Notes under the pieces: model-generated
Seen by the model: the letters and a program-made list of their open reading frames with translations, nothing else
Database searches by the model: none
What the model was told of the DNA's origin: nothing
Part shown: one piece after another, positions 36,589 through 46,897 of the stretch
Position numbering within the stretch: the first letter of the stretch is position 1
Layout: each line of letters opens with the position of its first letter
Source of the DNA: Pseudomicrostroma phylloplanum
Taxonomy: Eukaryota; Basidiomycota; Exobasidiomycetes; Microstromatales
Length of the DNA stretch: 64,000 bases
Assembly (NCBI GenBank): GCA_039545275.1
Contig: BCHS01000019.1
Location: forward strand, 336,849-400,848
Direction of reading: 5' to 3'
Position numbers and translations under genes: made by a program

Positions 36589-37276
36589 GACTGGCTGTCT
36601 AGCTGGTAGGAAGGACGACGATGATGAGAGAGGAAGGCACGCCTGCTACGTCTTTCACTTGAGCCGCTCTCAGCCGCTTGTTTGAGAGGAACAGGTCTTT
36701 GCAGCTCGCAGTCGATGAATGAAAGGGTGTAGTGGGAAGGTAACGAAGTGTGAGTAAGTGAGTGAGTGAAGAAGTGAGGGAGGTGGTGCATAGGACGGGA
36801 AAGAGGTAGGAGCTGCCTGCCTGCCTGCCTCCCCTAGGCGGAGTGGCTGAGGCGAAGGTGGGTGGCCCTTGTGCGATCGGACTGGCAAAGTGCCCGCCCA
36901 GCCAGCCCAACCCCCGCCTTGATTCCCGGCGCGCGGCGCGGCTCAGGCGGGGCACCGACCTCGCGGCCACTTGGCTTCATTTCCCACGGACGATTGACAG
37001 GCGCAGGAGGCTGGGCAGCGAGGCAGCGAGGAGAGCAACAGCAACAGCAACACTAAGGCGATAGGAAGACGACAGCAATCGTGGCAGAGAGCGGTGCATT
37101 AAGAGGCACTAATTGAAATGAAGTGAAAGCATGGTGGATGATGACAGGGACAATGTGCGTGAGGTGTGTGGGATAATGCTGGGGAACAGATGCTTGGGGT
37201 AGTGGACGTAAGGGCAGTAGATGTGACGCAGACACAATGCAATGCAATGCTCAGGTACAAGGGACCGACCGCCCTG
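36589..37276. other. Intergenic: demethylase promoter, 3' flank of NPF-motif gene
   Basis: 688 bp. Holds CTGCCTGCCTGCCT (about 36815-36830) and a run of AGCAACAGCAACAGCAAC near 37030-37050. No gene recognised. Confidence 0.45.
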
Positions 37277-39175
37277 CTAGAATATCGTGAGATCGAATGG
37301 GTTGTCGCTCATGCTACGTAGAACGCCGGGCCGACTTTGCACCGGCCGAGCTTCTCTAGCTCGGCTGACGTGAGATTGCGAATCCCTGCGGAAGCACTTT
37401 GCGCCTTCGCCGTCCGCATCCTCGTCGTAGTCGTACTCGCCATCGTCAGAAACCGAGTCTGGCACCCCAGAGAACTCCTCGTGGTAGCTGGCATGACCTT
37501 GGTCCATACCAGCGCGAAGCAGGCGTGAGCTATGGGCGGTACCTCGGGATTGGCTGTGGAAGACGTTCTCTTCCTGCTCGTCCTCCTCGCTCGCCGATGA
37601 GCCCGAAGACCAGCCAGCTCGATCGAGCTGTGCCAAGAGGCGTCCGTCCGGCTGACTCTTGGCTGCCAACGCATCACGACCGACGATGCCACGGGGAGCA
37701 CCTGTCGAGGTCGATGATGACGATGGGTCACGCTGAGCGGCCGAGAAGGACTGTTCGACTTTACCTCGAAGGAAATCGCTCCTTCGCCTGTTCCGGCGGA
37801 GTGCCTCTTCGCGTTCGGTTTCTGCTTCGTCCTCTTCAGGCTGTGCATGCACTCGCTTACGCTTCTTTTCCTCCTGCTGGTGATCCTCTGCTGTTTGACG
37901 GCGGAGGATCTCTGCAGCAAAGAGGTTTCCTCGACCTTGACCATGAGAGGGTGCGATGCGAGCATGGGACGCACTGCCTTCCACTGCGTGGTTCAGGGAG
38001 CCCTTCGTACGGCTGTGCGTTTGCAGTGTCTCATCAAAGGGAGACGCCAATCGGCCTACACCAGGCGGGTGTCCGATTGAAGCGGCGGGCTTTATCGAGG
38101 GGGCTCCCCTCATTCTTGTTCTGCGTCTTTCTTGCGCATGAGCCTCTGGGAAGAGGAGCTTCGGCTGAAGGCGGGTGCCAGGCCCACTTTGACGAGGCTG
38201 CGAAGAGAAAAGGTTCACATCCTCTTCCGAGTCATCATCTGAGGCGATGTCCGGGTGAAGAATGCGCTGACCACGGCTGGAAGAGCGAGAGGGAGAGAGA
38301 AAGAGAGAGAGGGAGGGGAGAGGAGACAGAAGTGGTGAGGGTTGGCTTGTCAGCTCCCATTGGGTAGTGGCTGCCCAGTCCGCGGGCGACTAGACTCACA
38401 AGACATAAGTAAGGAACCCCCTCCGATGAGCTTTAGCTGCTTCTTCTCCTCTGCTGTGCCTCTTGTCATCATACCTGGCGTCGGCGCGGGTGTACCTCCG
38501 TTGATGCTCTTCCAGGAAAGGGTTGTTGGGTGTGTCACGGATAGGGCGCTGGTCGAAGACGACGCCGGCATGAGAAGGCTTTGCAAATGTCCGCAGAGGG
38601 GAGATTGGGGATGACGACGAGGACGAATGCAAAGGTGGGGAAAGAGAGGCGCATGCTTGCCGTGAAGGACCGGCGATGGCAGCCCGGTGCTCGTCTTGAA
38701 CTGAGCGCTCGCATGGTCTGGGCACAATTCCGGACGCTGCTTTGGGTTGCCGTTCGTCAGGTCGTGAGTCGCAGAGCCCTGCTGTGTCAGAGTCCGAACC
38801 ATATGTATTCCCGCCGTCTTCGTCCGCAGAGCTGTCCTGTTCGTGAGCGAAGACATTCAGGTCATAATGGTGGGCGTGCGGCTTGCTTCGACCGGAGTCT
38901 GGCGGCGTGGGCTCAGGAGGGAGGTATGCATAAGGCTCAGAAACCTCGTCAACGGTCTCGTAGACGGTGTGAGTGGTGCTGTGGTGTTGCCTTCTCAGAG
39001 GGTGTTGGTACTGATGTGAGAACCTGTGGTGATCCGAGGAGGAGGAGGAAGAAGAAGAGGAGGAGGAGGAGGGTGGGGACTGTTCCTCGACGCAAGAAGA
39101 CAGCTTGTCGTTCTGCGGATGATGTGCAGCATAGCCACCGCCGACTGAGGTCCGCTGTTCATGATAAGCGGCCAT
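37277..39175 (-). CDS. Unknown low-complexity protein with two NPF motifs
   Basis: Exons 39175-38400 and 38276-37277 joined across a 123-bp intron with a long C/T tract (phase 2); 591 residues. I recognise no domain. It has a 12-Ser run (about 36-47), His/Pro-rich and acidic stretches, a basic KKRKRVHAQ nuclear-localisation-like segment in exon 2, an acidic YDYDEDADGE patch, and two NPF tripeptides: RDTPNNPFLEE (218-220) and the extreme C-terminus SDNPFDLTIF (584-586). NPF is the ligand of EH domains in endocytic proteins, but it also occurs by chance. The splice is supported by frame, a strong GTGAGT donor and continuity of acidic sequence (DDDSEEDV) right after the acceptor. Function unknown. 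Confidence 0.75.
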
Positions 39176-40182
39176 GTCAACGACGACTGAGTGGCTTCGT
39201 GGACCTCCAGGAGTGCGGTAGGATAAGGTGGTGTAGGTACGGTGCTCTGCGCTATGTCTTGCTGCCGTAAGTAAAGGCGTGGGGGTGGGTAGATGATATG
39301 CTAGGTGGGACCGTCGTCAGAGGACTCGGGATTTTGAGGGAGTGCAGGTGTAGATGCTGTTCTGTCCGTAGTAAGGCAGGGAGGAATACGATGCTGGGAA
39401 TGTGGGGGAGCCGTGTGTGTGATACTGCGTCAAGAGCAGCAAGGGGACTCTTTGGGCAGGCGTGGCATCGGCTTGGTAGAATCAGTGCAAATGTCCACCG
39501 ACGCCTCTGTACAGCAGCGACGATCGAGAGGGTAAAGGTGGAATGAGCTGCCTGACCTGACCAAGAAGAGCAAGTGCGGGTGGTGCAGTCTCCGAGCCTC
39601 CGCTGCCCGTCCGCCTGCCCGCCCGCCTGCGCCCGCTCCTCCGCCCATGCACGGCACGATTCTGAGGCGCTTCTTCGACTCGCTCGAGCAATTTACGCAT
39701 CACCACACGCGTCGTGACCCGCGCGCGCGTGTGTGTCGGTGTGTGCCGGTCTTGAGTGTGACTATGCCTGCGTGTGCGTGATGAGTGGATGAATGTGTGC
39801 GTGTGCGTGCCTAAGTGCGTATCTACGCCCGCAGCCTGCGCCCAGCTGGACTCCTCCGAGCAGAAAGAGAGGCCTATAAGCGGCCATGCCCACGAGGCAT
39901 GCTCCTAGCTGCTCCTAGAGGTGAGCGTCTTTCCACATCGCACATGCCATGTCCTCTCCACGCCATACGTAGACTCACCCTCGCTCACACACCCTCGATC
40001 ACTCGGGGATTCCGCACCTCTCGCGCGCGTGATCGGAGCGGAAGCGCGGCACCAAAGTGGTGTGCAGGATATCATGCAGGCACGCGTGCGGCTCTGCACC
40101 CGCTTTGCGGAAGGGAAAGAAAAATTCGAATTTCGGAGCGCGCACTACCATCTGCCCCCGACCCCTTCGCCTTCGTACAGGG

Positions 40183-40190
40183 TATATAAA
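40183..40190 (+). promoter_or_regulatory. Orphan TATA box
   Basis: TATATAAA followed by GCCCGGTACG. The context TATATAAAGCCC resembles the ATATAAAGCCCC element at 61724 upstream of the Gly-rich gene. The nearest downstream ATG is at 40244. Confidence 0.55.
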
Positions 40191-40243
40191 GCCCGGTACG
40201 AGCGCTACGACCCCCCTTCCTCTTGATCTTCAGACGATACTCT

Positions 40244-40384
40244 ATGGAATCACTCTATAGTAACTTATCGATCTTGCTTGCTCACACAAGCCACAATATT
40301 TCACCGCTCGACGATGAGAGATCAGATCCGTCTCTCCAGCCAACGAGGACGTTAACCCTACTTCAAGCCGACTTCATCGTCTAA
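40244..40384 (+). CDS. Possible 46-residue small protein downstream of the orphan TATA box
   Basis: First ATG after the TATA box, 54 nt past it, in a position expected for a short 5' leader. The product starts MESLYSNLSILLAHTSHN and ends LLQADFIV; no signal peptide or domain is recognised. It could equally be a uORF in a long MIM1 leader or a non-coding transcript. Confidence 0.25.
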   Translation: MESLYSNLSILLAHTSHNISPLDDERSDPSLQPTRTLTLLQADFIV

Positions 40385-41085
40385 TCTTCTAGTGCTTCTG
40401 GCCACCGAGGACCGCATGGGCCCCGTCTTCGGACTGCGCTTGCCTAGAGGTCGCTCGGAGGTGGAGACGTCCTTGCTTGCAAGGCGGGAGTTAGACACCT
40501 GATGATCTTGTCTTGTTGCCGATGACTTGCCACCTTCGAGGTTTGGTCTTCGCTCACCTCAATTGAGAGGCGAGGATCACTCGAGGGTGGGGAGAGTCGG
40601 ACGGGTCTGAGGCGGATGTACAAGAGTTTAGCTTGATTTGCTAGCTCAGTCATCAGAAGTATTGTTGGATCTGTGCAGTGACACCACCAATGTGCTGTAG
40701 CGACTCGATCGCCAGGCCGTGCCGATGACCTTGTATCATGTGCTGTTTAGTAAATACCAAGCGTTGTATCCTTCTACCTTTGCCCGGTCACCAGCGTGCT
40801 GCTACGATCAGAATTGTCTGAAATTTCGCTCGCCGCTCACTTTTCCGGCCGTGCCAAAAACGGCTCGTTCCTCTTCGGAAGTCCGACAGGCGGAGCTCTT
40901 GGCCTCCGGACTGCCTTCCGAAGCTGATCTCACCTTGACCACCCCAATCAACACTTCCCCGCACATCGAGGAATTTGCACCACTCGCTGCGTTCGTGGAA
41001 GGTCAAGCCTCACCAGAGCAGCAAATGCTCGTGACTTCCACCTGCCGCGGCCAGTGAAGCTTCAAGAGCCGCTTCCGCTCTGCCC

Positions 41086-41661
41086 ATGTCGCCCCCTGCG
41101 ACGCCGGTTCCGCCAACACCAGCATGGGAAGATGCTTCCTTTGGCTTAGACCCATCTGCGGATGTCAGTCATCATCTCGAGGGGCGCAGATGGCTTCCGA
41201 CGAGGCCAGATGCTGCTGGGCTTGGCGGCCCGACGCAGCTGTCAACGTTGCTCAGAAGTGCAGGTAGCTGGCGTTCTTCCTCCTCGGCCGGCTCCTCCAA
41301 GAGGCGAGGGCGAACAAGTGTACGTGTACGGTCCCGCTCATCCTCTAAGCCCGATACCTTGATAAGGGCAGCATCACAACCTTGCTCATCACCACCGACC
41401 AGTTCGGGAGACAAGCATGATCCGAGGCCCTATACACATCCACCCACTGGCTCCCTTACCTTCTCCCTCCTCTCGCCCTCCGCTCTATCAGTCACACGTA
41501 GACTGTCTCTGCTGGTGTCAAGTCTCTTCATCAATGCCGTCCTGCCTTTCGCCAACGGTCTCATGCTCGGTACCGGCGAGTCCGTGGCAAGGGTGTTGAT
41601 CGTGCCCGGCGTGCTCCTCGTGTGGAGGTGGGCGCTAGCCGCAACCGCGAGGACGAAATAG
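41086..41661 (+). CDS. MIM1: Mim1 (Tom13), mitochondrial outer-membrane import factor
   Basis: Single exon, 191 residues. The N-terminal about 125 residues are Ser/Pro/Arg-rich. The C-terminal part has the one conserved hydrophobic helix of the family: SSLFINAVLPFANGLMLGTG, corresponding to the INLLLPFLNGMMLGFGE block of yeast Mim1. The GxxxG-like spacing that drives oligomerisation in Mim1 is approximated by the N-GLMLG-T-G run. Mim1 with Mim2 inserts alpha-helical proteins into the outer membrane. A second hydrophobic stretch follows (VLIVPGVLLVWRWALA), more than in yeast. Convergent with ECM16, whose stop is about 125 bp away. Confidence 0.85.
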   Translation: MSPPATPVPPTPAWEDASFGLDPSADVSHHLEGRRWLPTRPDAAGLGGPTQLSTLLRSAGSWRSSSSAGSSKRRGRTSVRVRSRSSSKPDTLIRAASQPCSSPPTSSGDKHDPRPYTHPPTGSLTFSLLSPSALSVTRRLSLLVSSLFINAVLPFANGLMLGTGESVARVLIVPGVLLVWRWALAATARTK

Positions 41662-41787
41662 GTGACGCCGACCATCCAGGCTATCGTGTGATACTTCGCT
41701 GCATCACTAAATCTCACAAGCGCTGCTCAGCGAGGCGAGTCAATGTACTCCAATTGCAACATGTCACGGTGTATCATAAAGCACAAA

Positions 41788-44700
41788 TTACAAGTCCACT
41801 TTCCACCCCTTCGCCGCACCAAGCCACTGCCGCGTCGCCTTGACTGGAGGTAGCTCCCACCCAATCATGCTGGCCCGTTCACTTGCCTCGCAAGCTGGCC
41901 CCGTGCCATACGTTGGGGTGACCACGACTTGCTGGACCTGCTGCGAGGAAGAGGTCATTCGAGTCCCGCTTTTGAGAGCAGCAATGTTGCTCGACAGGCT
42001 GCTCATTTGAGCAGTCCCGGTTACAGGGACAGCGTTCGAGAATGAACACAACTCTTTTCCTAGCTTTGGGATCCAAACTGGGTTGATCTTGGTGATGCCC
42101 TTCAAAAAGACTCTGCCGCGAGTTTCAGGAATGTCCAGGGCAGACTCTCCCTGCATGTCATCATCTTCGCCCTTGCGATCCTTCGGCCTCGACCTCGTCG
42201 TTTCGCCGAAGACACACCACTCTGGAGGTGCATGCTCGAAGAGCGAGGAAGAACGGTGTATATACGCCGCTTCGCCGCTAACCCCCATGGCGAGGTAGGG
42301 AACATGACGACAGGACTTCCACTGAGTCTTCAACCTGCCTTGAGTCGCCTGCTCTGCTAGGCTTGGGACAGAGCGAGCAGCTGTCGGGACGACGTCGGCT
42401 CGAACCGCCACTTGGTCTATGTACGCGCAGGCAATCAGTTGTCGGACGATCTTGAACTGGGTATCGGTCGGCGGCGAAAGCTTGTTGGAAGACAACACTG
42501 CGGTCAATTCCGTGGTAGTCTTCGAGGGTTCCAAAGTCGACAAGACGAGAGCTGAGAGCTGTCTCCGCAGTTGGGCAACTTCATTCATCGCCTGCTCACG
42601 ACAAGGGCAAGGATGGGTCAGACTCAATGCACCTTCAGCCACACCGCGACGCCGGCCAACTCACCTTGGCTCTCAAGAAGTTGTCCCTGCAAAAGGCCGT
42701 GCTATCATCGGAGTATGCATAAGCTCCCACAACGGCAAGCATACGAAAAGCGTCGCTGACTCCAGCTCCGCCAAGAGAGTCGAAGGCGCTCAGGGCTTCG
42801 TACCTCCTTCGCCGGTTCTCTTTGCGCTCTTGCCTGCCTTTTTCCGCGTCAGACCGGAGATGAGCAGTACTCGAAAGCCCGTCAGCAAGGCCCTCTGCAT
42901 CCTCGTCTTCCTCCTCGTCGTCGGCAACGGCTTCATCTCTCACGAAGAGATCATTGACACTCATTGCTGCAACGAGAGCGACAACGAAGGGAAGGCAGCC
43001 GTGCTGCTGGCCCTGAACGAGCAGCTTCGCGAAACGCGGGGAGAGTGGAAACAGGGACATTGTCCGTCCCAGCTCTGTGATCCTGGTCACAGACTTGCGA
43101 GTCTTGTCATCAGTGACAGACTCCAATGCTCCGAGCCTAGTCAAAATCTTCTCGGCTTGCGCAATAGTGCTGCGATCTGGTGGCGTCGGAAAGGGAAAAT
43201 TGATCACGTTGTCGATGTTCATGCTCTTCATCTGCAGCACCAGACCTTCCACCGGCATACGCCGGATCTCGGCCTCCGCATGGTCTTCGAGATACTCTTC
43301 GTATACATTCGAAGAGTACAGCCTGTAACAATGGCCCGGTCCAGTTCGACCAGCTCGACCGGCGCGCTGTGCCGCAGAAGCCTTGGAGATCCAGTCCACC
43401 TTGAACGAAGAGATGCCAGACGAGCCGTCGTATTTGCGCTCCTTTGCTCGCCCACAGTCGATCACGTAGCGAATGTTGGGGATAGTCAGAGACGTTTCTG
43501 CGACGTTCGTGGCTACGACCACTAGCCTTGCATCGTCTGGGGGCGGCTTGAAGACCTCGAGTTGTTTCTCCGATGGAAGTAGTGAATACAAGGGAAGGAT
43601 ATGCATGGAAGCCGTAGGAAAAGCACCGACCGGAGCTGCTTGATCCAACTCTTCGTCTCTTCCGTCGTCGTCTTCCGAGTCCGTGTCAAGTGCTTCTGGA
43701 TCCTGATTCGGGGGTGCCGCCTTTTCGCCCTCGTGATCGATGATCGCAGAGTTGCTGTCCGTTGCACCGAGCGTGACATCCTCGGCTTCAACGCCTTCAC
43801 GTGCCGGCCGAGCGGTAACACGGACGTCCGCGCCCGCGCCGGTATCATCTTCATCGTCCGCCTGCTGACGGCGAAGATAAGCTTGTTCTTGGCGACCCCG
43901 CCGTCGCAGATGGGCGTCTACCGCACGTCTGCCAAATGTTGTTTCAAGTTGCTTGCAAACTGTCTTGATCTCTTGCTCACCAGTCATGAATATCAGTATA
44001 CCTCCTGGCGGAAGCCGCGTGTGGATTTTGCCTGCCTTGCTGACAGCTTCCTCCTGATAGTCATTCGGTGTCTTGCGATTGAAATGCACCGAGACGGGAT
44101 GCTGTCGAGCATCGATCCGTATCAAAGGTGGTGGCGTGGGAAACAGCGTCGGATTCTCCACGAAGTCCGCAACACGTAGAGTGGCACTCATGATCACCAG
44201 ACGAAGAGGCTTGGCCCCTTCCTCGCCCTGGAGCCAGCGATTGGCTCGCAGACGTACGATACGGCTCAGCATACCGATGAGGACATCTGTATTGACACTC
44301 CTTTCGTGCGCCTCATCGATGAGAACTACGCTGTACTTGCTGAGCAAGAGGTCAGTAGACACCTCGCGCAAAAGCACTCCGTCTGTCATGAACTTCAGCG
44401 ACGTCTGGGGCGATACTGTGCGATCATATCGAATCTGATAGGAGACCCTGTTCGGTGGCAGATTTAGCTCCTTTGCAACGCGGTCGGCAGTGGACATGGC
44501 AGCCACTCTTCGTGGCTGTGTGATGCCCACCAGACCTGGATTGTCTGTCAATCCGACGGAGACAGACGTGTTCATCAGTGAGATGTTCGATGCCACCAAT
44601 ATCCAGAGCTGTCTACTCACCACTACCGGGTGTGCCAAACCCCCTTTCGAAGAGCATCTGGGCGACCTGAGTCGTCTTACCACTACCAGTCTCTCCACAA

Positions 44701-46530
44701 ACGACGGTGACCTGGTTCTCCAGAATCGTGCGAACGATGCGATCTTCCTCTTGCACGACCGGAAGTCGCAGTCTGGCCTCGATAATCTCTGATGTGCGTT
44801 GCACCGGCACGTTGCGAACGGCTTTCGAAGACGCTATCTCGGCGTAGTGCTTTTCTGCAAAGGGTGACAGCCTGCTGGCTGGCTCACTCTCACCGAGCGG
44901 ACCTCGGATGACTCCATCCTCTGCGCCCATGTCGCTGACCTTGACACTGAGACCCGCGACGGGTTGCAATGGTATGCCTTCCTCGGTCCTGGCTTCCCCG
45001 ACGCCGTTTCCCGAGTAGATGGAGTCCAGTGCAGTGCGTGCCCAGTTCTTGAAACCCGACCCCCGAGAGGGAACGTTGAGCTCTCGACCACGCGAAAGAG
45101 TTCGTTCTGCTCCTTCGCTTGTAGCATCTTCTTCCTCGTCTTCATCGGTGGTTTCCTCCTCGGAGCTCTCATCGCTGCTCTCGTGCGACATGGTAAGGGG
45201 CGCATCTTCCTCAGAAGCAAACCCGTGCCACGGCGGGCTTTCCGCCGGGGAAGTATTCGAAGCTATCCCCTCCACTGCCACATCGTCAGAGTCCTCTTCG
45301 TCCTCACTTGGCAATGGTAGGCCGCGACGCCTCATGGCCTCTAAAAAGACAGCTTCGTCCTCACTATCGGTGTCTAAGCTTTCTTGACGTGAATACGATG
45401 AAGACTCGCCACCAAAGTCGTCCTCTTTCGCATGACTTGAGGACGTGTAGCCGGCAGACACAGGGACCCGAATTTCTGGGTGCTTGTTTCCCTGTTCTGA
45501 GGCAGAGCTGATGGAGCTGTCATCGTCGCTCTCTTCTGAGCTTTCTTCGGAGCCACGACTCTCTTCCTCCCCGTTTGAACCTTCAACATGCAATTTGCCT
45601 TGATCTCGCTGCCGTCTCCTCTCCCTCTGAGAGGGTCCTTTGCGCCTGCGTTTGCGCGAGACGGGGATTAGCGGCTGGCCATCTGGACCTCTTGCGAGAG
45701 CGGAGCCTAGCGAAGAAGTAGGGACTTGTGGCACAGTCTTGCCAAGTGTCGTGCCGGTGGATGCAGCCATACTACTAGGGGCTTGATTGAACAGAGAGGC
45801 AGCCTCCAGGATCCGCTGCCTGCGAAGGGGGTCATCAAGCACCTCACCCTGCGGGCGGTCATTGACACTAGACCGGACCCCATTGTCTCGTGAACCTTGA
45901 CTTCCATCGTCTCCACTGTCTGAGTCGGCTTCAGACAAGTCGCCTCGCCCGACGTCTCTTGCCTTTGCTTTACCTTCGATCATCTCTCTGGCAGAAGAAA
46001 GCTTTCCAGTGCCCAGCGTCCTGGCACTGGCGAAGTCCATTCGATCGCCTCTGACCTCAGCCGAGGACTTTGCCAGCTCTGCCAAGAGGTCGTTCCTGGC
46101 TTCCTTCTTCAGGCGAGAGGCAATGTATGCGTCCAGGCGCTTTCGCTTTTTGGCAGAGAGCTTTTGGTTTGGGTCCTCTGTCGACGAGGCGGCAAGGAGC
46201 TACCAGGAGATGGCGATGCCGATATGGAATGCGTCAGTCCACGAAGGCAGGGACCACAGTCCTGACCGCGCCCATTCATGCCGGTCATCTCACCTCTTTT
46301 CTCATCTTCTCCTTCGCCTTCCATGCTTCCTCTTCAGCGCTTCCAGGCACTATCATCTCGCGATTGGAGTCTGGATGTGTGAGTGGTGTTGCTGAGGAGG
46401 ATGCAGCTGCATCTGCTTCACCACGTTCGCCAGAGGGCTGAGCATGCTGCTTGCGCCTCTTGTGAGAGGAACCACCGACGCTGGACTGCCTCGCCTTGGC
46501 ATTGTACCGCTGTCGCTGCGGTGGAGGCAT
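41788..46530 (-). CDS. ECM16: DEAH-box RNA helicase Ecm16/Dhr1 (DHX37-type)
   Basis: Exons 46530-46294, 46199-44621, 44544-42665 and 42591-41788; introns of 94, 76 and 73 bp; 1,499 residues. The basic N-terminus (MPPPQRQRYNAKARQ) and KKRKRLDAYIASRLKKE match the Dhr1/DHX37 start. A long acidic Ser/Glu/Asp region precedes the helicase core: Walker A VCGETGSGKTTQ, GITQPRRVAAMS, IDEAHERS, SATLRV, and ETSLTIPNIRYVIDCGRAKE, AQRAGRAGRTGPGHCYRLY. Intron 2 interrupts the core just after motif I (TPGS then DNPGLVG). The helicase-associated C-terminal domain ends exon 4. Dhr1 releases U3 snoRNA from pre-18S rRNA in the nucleolus. A divergent promoter of 367 bp is shared with EMP65. Confidence 0.94.
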
Positions 46531-46897
46531 GCTGTGGTCGCAAGAGCGACGGGAAAGAGGAGGAAGGGTGGCGATGAAGCAAGATGATACGTCGGCTTCG
46601 AGGTGACCTTTGGTATCCGCCCCCTCACGGAAGTAGCCTGGCGCTTCCTTGCAGCCAAAATTTCCCTTCCACTCGACTCCACGCGCAGAAGATCCCGGAC
46701 AGGAGCACGAGCCACGCGACATTTGCACACGCATACACACGCATACACCCTTGCTGCCACGCATCCCCCTACCACACACACACCCATCCTCACCTCGTCG
46801 GTGCATACAGCCGCAGCTGCATCGACACTGCATCCTCATCCACTCAGGGTAGTGTCGAACATGCAACAGAGTCAAGACCTATAGATACCACTGCGGG
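46531..46897. promoter_or_regulatory. Shared divergent promoter, ECM16 / EMP65
   Basis: 367 bp between start codons, containing repeated CACACGCATACACACGCATAC (about 46727-46745) and ACCACACACACACCC (about 46770-46785). No TATA box seen. Confidence 0.45.

Larger units (their letters stand above)
39176..41085. other. 1.9-kb intergenic with a cryptic core promoter
   Basis: Contains GT/CG-rich simple sequence near 39700-39830 and a strong TATA box at 40183-40190. I see no conserved protein. MIM1 starts at the right end, about 0.9 kb beyond the TATA box. Confidence 0.45.

Noticed and set aside
37399..38367. 322-codon plus-strand frame
   Set aside because: Antisense to exon 2 of the NPF-motif gene and reads through its intron; Arg/His-rich shadow composition.
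42419..43525. 368-codon plus-strand frame
   Set aside because: Antisense shadow of the ECM16 helicase core.
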